The translations under genes were made by a program, and so were the position numbers. From assembly GCF_026283955.1 (NCBI RefSeq), contig NZ_JAPDPE010000012.1:1-64000 (forward strand): a stretch of DNA of 64,000 nucleotides, read 5' to 3'. Shown piece by piece: positions 1-11,100 of this stretch (position 1 is its first letter; each line of letters opens with the position of its first letter). This stretch comes from Dyella silvatica (GTDB taxonomy: Bacteria > Pseudomonadota > Gammaproteobacteria > Xanthomonadales > Rhodanobacteraceae). The notes under the pieces were generated by a model. It did not search any database. It had not been told where the DNA came from and saw only the letters and a program-made list of their open reading frames with translations.

Positions 1-2
1 GC

Positions 3-671
3 ATGAGCCCAACCAAACGCCCCCGCCGCCCCTCGGCGGGCGGTTACGCACGCGGCGACGAAACCCGCCAGCGAATCATCGCCGCGGCCGTGAAGCTATT
101 CGGCGAGCATGGTTTTGCCGGCGCGTCGACACGCGACATCGCCGCTGCCGCCGGGGTCAACGCGCCAGCGTTGCAGTACTACTTCGAAAACAAAGAAGGC
201 GTGTATCACGCCTGCGTCGAATACGTTACCAACGATCTCAGGGACCGCTTCGCACCGGCCATGCAGAAAGCCAATGACGCATTGAAAAACCAGGGCGACA
301 TGGACGCGCTGATCGACGCGTTCATCGGTATCCAGGAAGTGACTTTGGACAGTGTGCTTTTGAAATCGCATACGTCGAAAAGAAGACTCTTCGTTGCGCG
401 AGAGCTGGGCGACGAAGAAGCCGATGTCGCCTCCAAACTACTGCACCGACGATTAAAGCAGCCACTGAACAAGGTCACGCTGGCGTTGCTCTCGCGCATT
501 ACCGGAGCCATGCTCACGCTCAAAGGCCAGATCATGCCGTTCTACCACCCTCCAGGCGCCTGCCTCGATGTGCTCGGATGGAAAGAGATCGATGCGGCGA
601 AAGGTGCTTTGCTGAAGGCCAACGTGCTGGAACAGACCCGCACCTTGCTCAATAGCTGGCGTGCGGCATAG
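3..671 (+). CDS. TetR/AcrR-family transcriptional regulator (CecR-like)
   Basis: A 222-residue regulator. Residues about 21-67 form the N-terminal TetR helix-turn-helix, with the recognition segment TRDIAAAAGVNAPALQYYF at 43-61, where the QYYF ending replaces the usual YYHF. The C-terminal part resembles the DUF1956 ligand-binding domain of CecR/YbiH proteins, but that is by eye. The first ATG lies two bases inside the window, so an upstream start cannot be excluded, although the charged Arg/Pro-rich leader is typical. No efflux pump or other obvious target gene follows, so the target and ligand are unknown. Confidence 0.85.
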   Translation: MSPTKRPRRPSAGGYARGDETRQRIIAAAVKLFGEHGFAGASTRDIAAAAGVNAPALQYYFENKEGVYHACVEYVTNDLRDRFAPAMQKANDALKNQGDMDALIDAFIGIQEVTLDSVLLKSHTSKRRLFVARELGDEEADVASKLLHRRLKQPLNKVTLALLSRITGAMLTLKGQIMPFYHPPGACLDVLGWKEIDAAKGALLKANVLEQTRTLLNSWRAA

Positions 672-889
672 GCCACACGCCCTCGGCTTAAGTGTCCATC
701 CTGTGACCTGTTGATCGGTTGAGGCCACCACCCAAGGCAGACCTCGCGAACTAGCTAAGCGATTGATAAGTAGCCTGTGTTTTCGCTTGATCAGGGATGC
801 CTTGGCGCTGACTGCTGACAAGACGTTGGCAGCAGGCCTCTTCTATAACGTCTCTTTACGAAGCTCACCGAGATCGAAAGGGACCTGCC

Positions 890-1288
890 ATGAAGTTCGC
901 CTCCACCCGGATCATTGTTCGAGATATCAAAGCTGTCGTCGGTTTTTATGAAAAGCTGACTGATCAAAAAGCGGAGTGGCTTGCGCCCGTATTCGCCGAG
1001 ATCGTGACACCAGGCGCCACGCTAGCGATAGGCAGCGCTGAAACCGTCGCCCTTTTCAAAGAGGGCACGATTGAGCCGGCAGCTAACCGCACGGCCATCA
1101 TCGAATTTCAGGTCGACAATGTGGAACAGGAGTTCACCCGACTCAAAGACCAGCTGGAGGTAGTCCTTGAACCGAAGATGATGCCATGGGGCAACCTCGT
1201 GGCACAGTTTCGCGATCCTGAAGGCACTATCGTGGGCCTGTATACGCCGATATCCGAAGCGGCCAAGCAACGATTTGCTTCGCGTTAA
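890..1288 (+). CDS. VOC-family (glyoxalase/bleomycin-resistance-like) protein
   Basis: A 132-residue protein with the vicinal oxygen chelate fold: two beta-alpha-beta-beta-beta modules, the first beginning MKFASTRIIVRDIKAVVGFY and the second around residue 65. The C-terminal motif FRDPEGTIVGLYTP is the usual end of these domains. The GGGA at 882-885, about 5 bases before the ATG, supports the start. The substrate cannot be inferred from sequence. It is monocistronic, with non-coding sequence on both sides; the 270 bases that follow (1289-1558) hold no supported gene. Confidence 0.85.
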   Translation: MKFASTRIIVRDIKAVVGFYEKLTDQKAEWLAPVFAEIVTPGATLAIGSAETVALFKEGTIEPAANRTAIIEFQVDNVEQEFTRLKDQLEVVLEPKMMPWGNLVAQFRDPEGTIVGLYTPISEAAKQRFASR

Positions 1289-1558
1289 TCAGGCGCCCCT
1301 GACCGGCATGAATGCGCAACACTAGGCGCAGGACCGCCTTGCCACTTGGCCGCAGAGTTACCGGCGTACACTCTTTAGGCTTCATGCCCTGCCCCGCAAG
1401 CGCTTGACCCAGCCCAAGGGGAAATATTGGACAATCCGCCGAGTGGATAAGCAAGCCATGGGCTATGGCTACTGGCTTTATATTCAATCACTTGATCCCT
1501 CCGGGGCATGACGTAGCGCACCAACCGAAACAGCTCTTCGTGGTCGCTGGAACTCAAT

Positions 1559-2821
1559 ATGACTCTCCCAGAATTAATATTTTCGTCACCAGAAATTCAC
1601 GCATTGCAACGTCGCTATCGCGAGGTGCGCGAATACAGTCTGGCGCTGGCAGCCCCCTTGTCCGACGAGGATCAATGCATCCAGTCCATGGCCGAGACGA
1701 GTCCGACCAAGTGGCATCTCGCGCATACCACCTGGTTTTTTGAAACGCTGTTATTGCAATGCCACGCTCAGGGTTACCAGGTATTCAACCCTCGCTTCGA
1801 ATATCTGTTCAATTCGTACTATGACGCGCTGGGGCCTCGCCACCCACGCTCGCAACGCGGCCTGTTGACGCGGCCAGCACGGCAGGAGGTGCATGCTTAT
1901 CGGCGCTATGTCGATCACGCCGTGCTGAGCCTGATGAGCCAGGCCGATACGAAATTATGGGCCGACATCGAGCCGATCATCACGCTCGGCCTTCAGCATG
2001 AGCAACAACATCAGGAGTTGATCCTGACGGATATGCTTCATGCCTTGTCGTGCAATCCCCTGCAACCGGCCTATCGGGCAAGCAACACCCAGCTACCAAC
2101 TCAAGCCATGCAGACAAACCCAATGCACTGGATCGAGCTTGCCGGTGGCGCTGTCGACATCGGCCACGACAACAGCGATGGCAGTTTTGGGTTTGACAAT
2201 GAAGGCCCACGCCACAAGGTTCTTCTTCGCCCCTATGCGATCAGCGACCGACTGGTCACCTGCGGCGACTATGCTCAGTTCGTTGCCGCAAACGGCTATC
2301 TGCGCGCCGACCCCTGGTTGTCGGACGGCTGGGCCATCGTGCAGGCCCAGGGTTGGCGACACCCCGCCTACTGGCTGCCACCTAACGACCCACGACTGTT
2401 TCATCTGGGCGAGGCGGCGCATCAGTGGCATGTGTTCGGGCTGGACGGGCTCCAGCCGCTGGATCCGAACGCACCGGTATCGCAGCTGAGCTTTTACGAG
2501 GCGGCGGCTTACGCCCAATGGGTAGGCGCAAGACTGCCTACCGAATTTGAATGGGAAGCCGCCTTCGCTGCGCCAGGTATCTCGCAGATGACCGGGCATG
2601 TATGGCAATGGACGCGATCTTCCTACGACCCGTATCCAGGCTTCAAACCGCTAGCCGGCGTAGCCTCGGAATACAACGGCAAATTCATGGTCGGCCAGTT
2701 GGTGCTTCGCGGTGGCAGCGCCGCAACACCGGCGGGCCATACGCGTTCGACCTACCGAAATTTCTTTCCACCGTCCGCGCGTTGGCAGCTCTCAGGCCTA
2801 CGCCTAGCTCGTGACCTATAA
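1559..2821 (+). CDS. egtB: EgtB: hercynylcysteine sulfoxide synthase of ergothioneine biosynthesis
   Basis: A 420-residue non-haem iron sulfoxide synthase. The N-terminal DinB-like domain carries the iron-binding signatures KWHLAHTTWFFE (His56) and LQHEQQHQEL (His147, His151), which match the three-histidine site known for EgtB. Residues about 190-420 form the formylglycine-generating-enzyme/C-type-lectin-like domain, with GHVWQWT and the end motif LRGGSAATP...YRNFFPP. The enzyme joins hercynine (trimethylhistidine) to a thiol, cysteine or gamma-glutamylcysteine, with oxygen. It is followed at once by egtD, so the substrate is made from the same transcript. No egtC or egtE is nearby; the carbon-sulfur lyase must be encoded elsewhere. 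Confidence 0.92.
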   Translation: MTLPELIFSSPEIHALQRRYREVREYSLALAAPLSDEDQCIQSMAETSPTKWHLAHTTWFFETLLLQCHAQGYQVFNPRFEYLFNSYYDALGPRHPRSQRGLLTRPARQEVHAYRRYVDHAVLSLMSQADTKLWADIEPIITLGLQHEQQHQELILTDMLHALSCNPLQPAYRASNTQLPTQAMQTNPMHWIELAGGAVDIGHDNSDGSFGFDNEGPRHKVLLRPYAISDRLVTCGDYAQFVAANGYLRADPWLSDGWAIVQAQGWRHPAYWLPPNDPRLFHLGEAAHQWHVFGLDGLQPLDPNAPVSQLSFYEAAAYAQWVGARLPTEFEWEAAFAAPGISQMTGHVWQWTRSSYDPYPGFKPLAGVASEYNGKFMVGQLVLRGGSAATPAGHTRSTYRNFFPPSARWQLSGLRLARDL

Positions 2822-2822
2822 A

Positions 2823-3809
2823 ATGAAAAATTCCATTTCTGCCAATGCCCTGCCACGCCTGGACTCCGACGTCGCAACCTCGGAGTTCGCCCGCGACTTG
2901 CGTAACGGGCTAGCTCAGAGCCCGCGCAGCATCCCACCCAAATACTTTTACGACGCGGCGGGCTCGGAACTGTTTGATCGTATTTGCGAGCTGCCGGAGT
3001 ACTACCTGACGCGAACCGAGCAAATGATTCTGTCCGAGCACGCCGCGGAGATCGCCGAGTGGATCGGCCCGAATGCGGAGATCATCGAGTTCGGTGCCGG
3101 ATCGCTTAAAAAAATTCAGACCTTGCTGGATGCCTTTGACGATGAGCAGTCGCCCGCGCGATATCTTCCGATCGACATCTCAGGCGAACATATCGCCAGC
3201 GCGGCGAAACAGCTGAGAGCGCGTTACCCGCACCTGCTGATTCAACCGATCATCGGAGACTACACCGCGCCACTTAGCTTGCCGACCGCCGATGCGCGCA
3301 TCGGGCAACGCGTGGGTTTCTTTCCCGGCTCCACGCTCGGCAACTTTCATCCCGATGAAGCGCTTGCATTTCTGCGTTCGGCCGCTGCCATGCTGCGTGG
3401 CGGCAGTTTGCTGATCGGCATCGATCTCATTAAAGATCCAGCCACGCTTCATGCCGCTTATAACGATAGCCAGGGTGTTACGGCAGCCTTCAACTTGAAT
3501 GTTCTGCGCCGGGCGAACAACGAGCTTGGCGCCGACTTCAGCGTCGATGCGTTCCACCATCACGCGATCTACCACCCTGTACATCAACGCATCGAAATGC
3601 ACTTGATCAGTCGGCGTGAGCAAACCGTCCATATCGATGGCCAGCGCTTTTTATTCAGTGAAGGCCAGACGATTCATACCGAGAGCTCTTACAAGTACAG
3701 CATCGATGGTTTTCGGTCGCTGGCCATGAAAGTAGGTTTTCGACCAGGCCCGGTCTGGACCGATCCGCAACGCCTGTTCAGCGTGCACTGGCTGCATGCG
3801 CCGGCGTAG
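2823..3809 (+). CDS. egtD: EgtD: L-histidine N-alpha-methyltransferase
   Basis: SAM-dependent enzyme that trimethylates histidine to hercynine, the first step of ergothioneine synthesis. The product is 328 residues, the usual EgtD size, and starts with the family pattern of a short leader followed by SPRSIPPKYFYDAAGSELFD and CELPEYYLTRTE. The SAM-binding loop is EFGAGSLKKIQTLL. I chose ATG 2823, one base after the egtB stop; a GTG at 2811 in the same frame would overlap egtB by 11 bases and adds only four residues. Tight spacing indicates translational coupling with egtB. Confidence 0.92.
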   Translation: MKNSISANALPRLDSDVATSEFARDLRNGLAQSPRSIPPKYFYDAAGSELFDRICELPEYYLTRTEQMILSEHAAEIAEWIGPNAEIIEFGAGSLKKIQTLLDAFDDEQSPARYLPIDISGEHIASAAKQLRARYPHLLIQPIIGDYTAPLSLPTADARIGQRVGFFPGSTLGNFHPDEALAFLRSAAAMLRGGSLLIGIDLIKDPATLHAAYNDSQGVTAAFNLNVLRRANNELGADFSVDAFHHHAIYHPVHQRIEMHLISRREQTVHIDGQRFLFSEGQTIHTESSYKYSIDGFRSLAMKVGFRPGPVWTDPQRLFSVHWLHAPA

Positions 3810-3844
3810 TGGAACCGCCAGCAATCGGGCCACGCCCAGCGCAA

Positions 3845-4201
3845 TCAGGCCAGGCGGGTACCGTTAGGTACAGCGCGCTCGATCGCCGTCACCACCACAC
3901 CGTCATCGGTCGGAAAGCCGGTCAGCAAGAACTGGGAGCGGAATGGACCGATCTGCTTTTCGGGAAAATTGATAATGCCGACGATTTGCCGGCCCAGCAA
4001 ATCTTCGGCGCGATACAAAGCGGCAATCTGTGCGCTGGTTTTCTTTTCGCCATAGGGGCCGAAATCCACCCATACTTTCCAGGCCGGTTTGCGTGCCTCG
4101 GGGAACGGCTCCACCCGTACCACGGTGCCAGCGACGATCACGACTTTCTCGAAATCGGCCCAGCTGATCTCGGCCTGGCCTTGTGCTTGCGTCTCGCTCA
4201 T
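3845..4201 (-). CDS. CsaA-like tRNA-binding domain protein
   Basis: A 118-residue single OB-fold protein of the EMAP/CsaA type (also seen as the C-terminal domain of methionyl-tRNA synthetase). Residues from about 12 onward show the family features: [17 protein letters not shown], then [13 protein letters not shown] and [18 protein letters not shown]. The longer frame upstream is ignored because ATG 4201 sits in an ATGA overlap with the preceding oxidoreductase stop. CsaA proteins have been proposed as secretion chaperones or tRNA-binding proteins; which applies here cannot be told. Confidence 0.87.
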   Translation of the reverse strand: MSETQAQGQAEISWADFEKVVIVAGTVVRVEPFPEARKPAWKVWVDFGPYGEKKTSAQIAALYRAEDLLGRQIVGIINFPEKQIGPFRSQFLLTGFPTDDGVVVTAIERAVPNGTRLA

Positions 4202-5487
4202 CCTTCCAACCTCGTCTTGAACCAGTCCTTGCCTTGCTGCCACCAGTAGCTGGCCTGCGCGGCGACATAACCGGCCGGCCGATGCGTATGGGCCAGGCCG
4301 TAAGGGGCGAAGGCCTTCCAGCCGTCATCGCCATCGGCCAGTGCCGCAGCGAGCAGACCACCGGCGGCGCAGGTCGGCGCCAAACCATGGCCGCCAAAGG
4401 CCTGCGCCCACCACAAACCATCGCCACTGCCGCCGATCTGCGGCATTTGATGGGTGGCATAACTCATCAGACCCGACCAGGCGTAGTCTATTTTTACGCC
4501 TTTCAACTGCGGAAACACCCGCAATAAGTCATGCATCAGTACATGCTGGACCGCGCGCGGGGAGCGATTGCGTATGGAGATGCGCCCACCCCATAGCAAG
4601 CGCGTATCGGGCAAGCCGCGGTAGTAGTCGAAAGCAAAACGCGTGTCGTACACCGCCGCCTGCGTTTGCAGGCATTCGTTGAGCCGGTCGTGCAGTGGCT
4701 CGGTCACCATCACATACGTGGCGATGGGCAAGATGGCACGGTCGATCCGTGGCTGCAGCCCGGCAAGATAACCGCCACAGGCCAGCACCACCTGATCGGC
4801 CAGCACCTCGCCTTGCGGCGCACTGATACACCAGCGCCGGCCTTCACGGCGCAGGCGCCAGACATCGCTGTTTTCATGGATACGCACACCCTGCCCGCTT
4901 GCCGCTGCCGCCAGGCCGATGGCGAAATTGAGCGGATGCAGGTGCAACGCATCGCGCTCATACAAGCCATCGTAATAGCGCTCGCTGCGAATCTTTTCGC
5001 GCAGTTCTTCTTGCGGTATCCAATCCCAATAGGCAGCGTAGTGCTCGGCCAGCAAGGATTGCCGCCGCCGCAATACCGATGGATCGCGAAACCGGTTCGC
5101 CCAGATCACCCCTTTGTCGACCAGCTCGCAGGGGATCGCATAACGCGCTACTTGCTGGCGAATACGCTCGACCGCTGCGCTGGTCAGCCCGAACATCGCT
5201 TTCGCCTGCAGTGCTCCGCGCTGATCGAGCAAGTCTTGCTCACCCAGCGAATAACCGGCAAAAACGAAACCGCCATTGCGGCCCGAGGCGCCAAAGCCGA
5301 TTTGTTCGCGCTCCAGCAGCACGACATCGCGCACGCCGCGTTCGGCTAACCCGAGCGCCGTCTGCAGCCCGGCATAGCCACCGCCGATGATGGCAATAGC
5401 TGCCTCGGTACGGCCTTGTAAAGGCGCATACGCTTCATACGGTGTCGCCGTAGCGCGGTAATACGATGGAACCGGTGGCTGTTTCAT
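4198..5487 (-). CDS. FAD-dependent amine oxidoreductase (DAO family, PuuB-like)
   Basis: A 429-residue flavoprotein. The dinucleotide-binding motif [19 protein letters not shown] lies near residue 33, followed by [12 protein letters not shown] and the [11 protein letters not shown] loop that is characteristic of the DadA/glycine-oxidase/gamma-glutamylputrescine-oxidase group. The C-terminal [16 protein letters not shown] and [10 protein letters not shown] segments match the PuuB-like subgroup, which oxidises gamma-glutamylputrescine or related amines. No other polyamine gene is adjacent, so the substrate is uncertain. Its stop overlaps the start of the CsaA-like gene by four bases. Confidence 0.87.
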   Translation of the reverse strand: MKQPPVPSYYRATATPYEAYAPLQGRTEAAIAIIGGGYAGLQTALGLAERGVRDVVLLEREQIGFGASGRNGGFVFAGYSLGEQDLLDQRGALQAKAMFGLTSAAVERIRQQVARYAIPCELVDKGVIWANRFRDPSVLRRRQSLLAEHYAAYWDWIPQEELREKIRSERYYDGLYERDALHLHPLNFAIGLAAAASGQGVRIHENSDVWRLRREGRRWCISAPQGEVLADQVVLACGGYLAGLQPRIDRAILPIATYVMVTEPLHDRLNECLQTQAAVYDTRFAFDYYRGLPDTRLLWGGRISIRNRSPRAVQHVLMHDLLRVFPQLKGVKIDYAWSGLMSYATHQMPQIGGSGDGLWWAQAFGGHGLAPTCAAGGLLAAALADGDDGWKAFAPYGLAHTHRPAGYVAAQASYWWQQGKDWFKTRLEG

Positions 5488-5635
5488 GGGCGTGTCAGTA
5501 GTGCCTCACGGATCAGACTAGCAAGCATAGGTTAGAAACGCGCCTTGCGCGCCGTGACAGAATCTTTCCCATCACGATCTCGTGGTGAGATGCAGCACCG
5601 AAGCTTTTCGCTTAGAAGGCGCTGGCCCGAACAGA

Positions 5636-8077
5636 TTACTCGACCAGGCTCACCCCAAGCGGGCGTTGATCGCTACGACCGCGATCATCCACCACGCGCA
5701 GTTCGTAATTGCCTGCCGTCGGCGGCTGCCAAAACAGTAATTCGCCGGGGGTACTGCGACCGATATAAGCATCGTTGACGAACCAGTACAGCTCACGCAC
5801 CGATGCATCGCTGTTTGCACTGAAGGCTATGCGATCTTCGCCCTTTTGCTTCAAGCGCATGGTGTAGATGCTGCCGCGCAGCGGTGAGGTAATCCGCGGC
5901 GGATCGCCATCGGCGACACCACTGTCATCGCAGGCATCGTTATGCGGCGGCAAGCGGCGCGGCATACCCGCTTGCGCAAAAACCCGCTGCAACTCGGAGG
6001 GCCAGAATTCGTAGATCTCGGTATGCGTACGCTTGCCCGCATAAGGCGGACACGCGGGCTTGCCGGTAGCTTCGTCAATCACCACCGGCCGGTGTACCTG
6101 GCTGACCCGGATCGGTGACTTACCAGGAATGAACCAGGTCCAGCCGGTCTGTGGACACCATTGGTTCGGCAGCTCACCGCTGGCCAGGCAAACCTGCACA
6201 CGCTTCAGGTTGGCCGGCATATGGCGTACCGGCTCGGCCAGGTTGGGCTGTTCGGCGTGGATCGCGTCAACGATTTGAAAAAACAGCGGCGCCGCCGCTT
6301 CGACACCGACAAAGGCCGGGTTGCCGCCGCCATCGAAATTGCCGACCCAGACCACCAGTACGTACGGGCCGAAACCGCCGGCGGTCCAGGCATCGTGGAA
6401 ACCCCATGAGGTGCCGGTTTTCCAGTACACCGGCAAACGCGACGGTTGCGCACCGGTGGTTTCATCGGGGCGCGGGTTCTGCAACAACATGTCTTTGACC
6501 ATGTAGCTCGCCTCGTCGCTCAGCAAGCGCGTGCCGCGTGTCTGCGGCTCATCGGCGAGCAAGCGCAGCGGCTTCAGTTCGCCGCGATTGGCGAGCATGG
6601 CGTAAAGCCCGGCCAGCTCCTGCATGGTGACCTCGCCACCACCGAGCACCAAGGCCAGGCCGTAGTGTTTTTCGCTGGCCATGCGGCTGATGCCGGCATC
6701 GCGCAGAAACTGATAAAAGCTCGGTTGTTGCAGCTGCGAGGCCACCCATACCGCGGGAATATTGCGGCTGCGAATCAACGCTGCCGTCGCGGTAACCGGG
6801 CCGAGGAAATGGCCGTCGAAATTCTCTGGCGTGTAAGGACCAAACGAGGTCGGTACATCGCGCAGCACCGTCTGCGGATGCAAGACACCTTGATCGAAAC
6901 CGAGCGCATAGATAAAGGGTTTTAGCGTGGAACCTGGCGAACGCTTGGCCAGGGTGCCGTTTACCTGGCCCTGGATGCTGGCATCGGCATAGTTGGCCGA
7001 GCCCACCATTGCCTTTACCCCCATATCGCGCGTATCGACCAGGATAGCCGCCACGTTACGGATACCGCGGGCGCTATTGCGTTCGATGTAGCGGCCAACC
7101 TGCCGTTCAAGATTGCGTTGCAGGTCTAGATCCAGCGTGGTGGTGACACGGCTATCACTAGCCGTCGTGTCCGAAGCGGTGATCCGGCGAGCCGCCAGTA
7201 CTTGCTCGACGGCATGTGGCGCATCGAACGGCAGCTGCGATAACGGGCGCAGGTTCAAAGGCAATTTGAACAATGGCTGCAAAGCCACGTCTTGCGGATG
7301 CCGATGTGTCCAGCGCGCATAAAGCCGGTTACGCGATTCGCTCAAGCGCGGATTGATGACATCCAGCGAGGCGCTGTCGTCATCGGGTGTGCTGGTATCG
7401 CCAGCAGGCATTGATGCTGGCGCGGGTTGCGCCGGGGCACGCAGGCGCCGGGTCGGATCTTGCGGGATCACTGCCAAGGTCAGCGCTTCAGGCAAGCTCA
7501 ATGCGTTCGCTGATTTGTTGAAATAGGCCAGGCTGGCGGCGCCGACACCTTCGACATTGCGGCCGTAAGGCGCGTAGTTGAGATAAGCCTCAAGAATCTG
7601 CCGCTTCGAATAAAACAGCTCCAGTTGCACCGCTCGGCCGAGCTGACGCAACTTGCCCATCGGGGTGCGTGTATTGAGCCGCCACAACAGGCGCGCCAGC
7701 TGCATGGTGACGGTAGAACCACCTTGTGGGTTGCCATGCCGAACATAGGTCACCCACGCGCCACGCGCCAATCCATAAGGATTGAAACCGGGGTGCCAGC
7801 GGTACCAGTCGTCCTCGTGCAGCAGCACGCCCTCGACCAGCTGCGGCGAGATATCTTTCAGCGGCACCCATAAGCGATAGCGGTCATCGCTGGCCAGGGT
7901 CAAGCGCAGCAGGCGGCCGCGGGTGTCGTAGACCGCCGTAGACGACGGCAGCCAATCGCGCAAAGGCTGGTGCGGCCAGACCCGCAAACCTACCAGCACG
8001 GCAGCCAGCAAAACGGCGCCGACCAGCCAGTTTTGCCAGCGATGCAGCCAGCGAATAAACAAGGCAAGGAGTTTCAT
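5636..8077 (-). CDS. pbpC: PbpC: penicillin-binding protein 1C
   Basis: A bifunctional class A peptidoglycan synthase of 813 residues. An N-terminal membrane anchor precedes the glycosyltransferase domain (EDDWYRWHPGFNPYGLARG, then NPQGGSTVTMQLARLLW). The transpeptidase domain has SPGSTLKPF (active-site Ser), SRN and YWKTGTSWGFHDAW boxes. The last 90 or so residues form the BiPBP_C domain typical of PBP1C. ATG 8077 was chosen because the longer frame runs through an extragenic palindrome at 8111-8137. It follows the alpha-2-macroglobulin gene, the same pairing as yfhM-pbpC in Escherichia coli. Confidence 0.94.
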   Translation of the reverse strand: MKLLALFIRWLHRWQNWLVGAVLLAAVLVGLRVWPHQPLRDWLPSSTAVYDTRGRLLRLTLASDDRYRLWVPLKDISPQLVEGVLLHEDDWYRWHPGFNPYGLARGAWVTYVRHGNPQGGSTVTMQLARLLWRLNTRTPMGKLRQLGRAVQLELFYSKRQILEAYLNYAPYGRNVEGVGAASLAYFNKSANALSLPEALTLAVIPQDPTRRLRAPAQPAPASMPAGDTSTPDDDSASLDVINPRLSESRNRLYARWTHRHPQDVALQPLFKLPLNLRPLSQLPFDAPHAVEQVLAARRITASDTTASDSRVTTTLDLDLQRNLERQVGRYIERNSARGIRNVAAILVDTRDMGVKAMVGSANYADASIQGQVNGTLAKRSPGSTLKPFIYALGFDQGVLHPQTVLRDVPTSFGPYTPENFDGHFLGPVTATAALIRSRNIPAVWVASQLQQPSFYQFLRDAGISRMASEKHYGLALVLGGGEVTMQELAGLYAMLANRGELKPLRLLADEPQTRGTRLLSDEASYMVKDMLLQNPRPDETTGAQPSRLPVYWKTGTSWGFHDAWTAGGFGPYVLVVWVGNFDGGGNPAFVGVEAAAPLFFQIVDAIHAEQPNLAEPVRHMPANLKRVQVCLASGELPNQWCPQTGWTWFIPGKSPIRVSQVHRPVVIDEATGKPACPPYAGKRTHTEIYEFWPSELQRVFAQAGMPRRLPPHNDACDDSGVADGDPPRITSPLRGSIYTMRLKQKGEDRIAFSANSDASVRELYWFVNDAYIGRSTPGELLFWQPPTAGNYELRVVDDRGRSDQRPLGVSLVE

Positions 8078-8110
8078 GGATAGGGTTCTAGCAGCAAGCC
8101 GCCGCTCGCC

Positions 8111-8137
8111 GCCCTCTCCCCGGCAGGGGGAAAGGGC
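8111..8137. repeat. Short extragenic palindrome (REP-like)
   Basis: An imperfect inverted repeat: GCCCTCTCCCC, a short spacer, then GGGGAAAGGGC, with one mismatch in an 11-base arm. It lies between the alpha-2-macroglobulin stop and the pbpC start. Similar C-tract/G-tract palindromes are common between genes in Xanthomonadales. It lacks a T tract in the direction of transcription, so it is more likely an mRNA-stabilising or REP-type element than a terminator. Confidence 0.5.
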
Positions 8138-8148
8138 AGCGATCAAGC

Positions 8149-11100
8149 TTACGGCTTGCGCACCACGGTCAAGCTGCCGCCGCCCGGCGCACGTGCCTGG
8201 ACGCGACGGTCGTACAGCGATTCACCGAACGCAGGCGGCACGATGAATTTGCCGGCATTGGTCGCCTTGATGCGATAGACGAACTCAGCCACATCTGGAC
8301 TCGCCATGCCGTAGAGCACCACACGATCCTCGCGGATATCGGCGTATCGCAGTTTCCAGGTGGAAGTACCCAGGCCGATCGGCGAACGCCAGGCGCTTGC
8401 CGCAACCGTGCTATCGCCACCTTCGTCGTGCTGCTCGCTGCCGTCGTCCTGATGATCGGTGACCACCGGTGCCGGCTCGATCACCGGCTCAAAACCACCC
8501 GGCAGCAGGTCGACGATGGCGACATCGTCGACCTCGCCGTCGGTCGCGCGGATTTTCACGTGGACGTCGATCTCTTCACCGATGGTTACCTGATCCAGCT
8601 TCTTGCCATTCGTATCGGTGTAATCACGCGTGATTTCGACACCCTCGCGCAGGGCTTTGCTCGGTGCATCGCGATCGTAGCCACCCTGGCTCGCCACGAA
8701 CCACGCAGGCAGGTTGCTGCCGTTGGTAAAGCGCAGGCGAGCGGTCTGGTCGTCCCAGGTCGCGCTCTGCACCATACCTTCGGGCTTGCCGACCGGAACC
8801 ACGCTGCCGTCCTTGATCTTCACCGCGCCAATACCCAGCAATGCGGTGTTATCCGGGGCCTGGGTGGCATAGGCATCCAAGGCCAAGACCGTCATGGACG
8901 ATGACAAGGTGTTGAAGTTGCCGCGTTGCAGTGGGCCGACGATGTTGTTCAACGCTTCGGGCGGCAGTGCCTTGACCCGTTCCGGGAAGTGCTTGGCCAG
9001 CAGGTACAGCACCGTCGCGTCGCGCACCAGCGGATCGTAATAGTAGTCGTACTGCCAATCGCGACCGTTATCGCTGCGGGTAAGCAGTTTTTGCGGACCG
9101 GCGATCAAGTCGCTGGCCTGCTTGTCCTGCTTGAGCAACTGATACGAGGCAGCCAACCAGGCAGCGGCGAGATCGTTCTTCCACTCCTTCGCATAGCCTT
9201 CCTGCAGGCGCTTCTGCACCGCAGCCAGATAGTTGGTGGTGACGTTACCCTGGCGCGTCAGCAAGTACACCGCATAAGCACGCTGGCGCAAGCTTTTCAG
9301 CGAGTCCGCACCCTCGTCCGCCGCAATCTGTTTCAGGTAGGTATTGCCGGCGTCGAACATATCGCGCGGCACGCTCATATTGCGGTCGCGGGCCTCCAGC
9401 ATAAAATGCATGGCGTAGTTGCTGAGGAAAGCATCGCCATCGGGCGTAGCCGACCACAAGCCAAAACCGCCCTGCCCGTTCTGCCGCGTATGCAGCACAT
9501 CGAACAAGCTGGTCAGTGCATCGGCTTCGGTCGGGCTACTGCTGACTTCCGAGACTGCGGCAAACGACGATTTCAGCACACGCTTGAACTCCGGCCGTTG
9601 TCCGAAGATCAACGCCGGCATGGCGCGGCTAAGCACCTGCTCGGTGCAGTAGTGCTGAAAATCAGCCAGGTATGCGGTCAAACCCTGTGCCAACACCAGC
9701 GGCAGGCTGGAGATCGACACATCGCGTTTGGCATAGGCGTCGTACATCTTGCGCAGATCCGGCAGGTCAGCCTTGCCATTCGCCTCGACCCGGCCCACGC
9801 TGACCGTAGTGCGGAAGGTCGCTGCCGGGCGCACCGAAAGATCGACGCTTTGCTTGGCTGACTTGTCGCCATAGCCGGCGGTAAAGGTCAGATTGGCCGA
9901 ACCCAGCACATCGGTAGCCTTGAGCCGGAACAGCGCCACGCCTTCGCGCATTTCACCCAGGCTGAGGCTTTGGCTGGCATTGCCGACCATTTGCAACTGC
10001 GGCCCAGTCTTCAACGACACCGCGACCGGTACCTGCTTGCCGCCCAGACCAGTGAGATTGTTGGCCACGCCGACGCTGACCTCTACCTCGTCGCCGGGCG
10101 CCAGTGTGGTCGGCACGTTGGGCGACAAGACGAAATCGCCGCGTACCGTCGTGGCCCCTTCGTAGGTGCCAATACGATCCGGTGCCACCGATACTGCCAT
10201 GACGCGCAGCTTGCCGTTGAAATAGTCCGGCACTTTGTAGGTCAGGTCTTTCTCGCCATCCACGTCGACGATGCCGGACCAGTAAGCCACAGGTTTGTCG
10301 CGCTTACGCTTGAACGGGTTCAACTGACGGCCAATCGCCCCATCGGCATCGCCGCCCGGTGCTGCCATCGCCATCAGTTTTTCGAAGTCCGGCAAGATCA
10401 GATCGAGGATCTGCGAGGTGTTGACCTCCAGCATTCGCTTGCGGAAAAAGAACTTCACCGGATCGCCCAGCTTGTAGCGGGCCACTTGCAGAATGCCTTC
10501 GTCCACCACGAACACGACGGCCTTGGTCGGCTGCGGCGAACTGAGCTTGAAGGTCACCGTGTCACCGGGTTTCACCAGCGCGGGCGATGCCACCGTGATC
10601 GGATTGCGCCGCGCATCCAGATTCACCGAGAACGGCACCACGCCATAGCTCAGCGGGCTCATGAAGATCTCGTCCGAAGACGGATCGCGGATGTACTGCA
10701 CGTTGATATAGCCGTTGCCTTCGAAATCGGCCGGCACGGTAATGTGTTGCACCGAGCTTGTGGTATCGGCATGGAACCAGGCGTGCGCATAGACCTTGTC
10801 GCGCTCGATGGTGATCAAACCGCTACCCGCATACGGTGCGTGCACCGCGATCTCCACCGCCTCGCCCTGCTTGTAATCCTGCTTGCTTAGATTGAGGTGC
10901 AGCTCGGCATTGCGATCCAGCGAACGCGACACATTGGCGGCACCGGCCACCGAGTATTCGACCCGATTCACTTCCGTGCGATCCATGCGCCGGATCACCA
11001 CGGCATAGTTGCCTGGCTTATCGGTCGGCAAGCTGTAATCCATACCGCCCGCAGCGATGTTCAACGGCTGCTCGCTGATCGGCACTTCCTTGAGCTTGGA

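Noticed and set aside
2811-2822. GTG at 2811 as the egtD start
   Set aside because: It overlaps the end of egtB by 11 bases and adds only four non-conserved residues; ATG 2823 is a simpler start.
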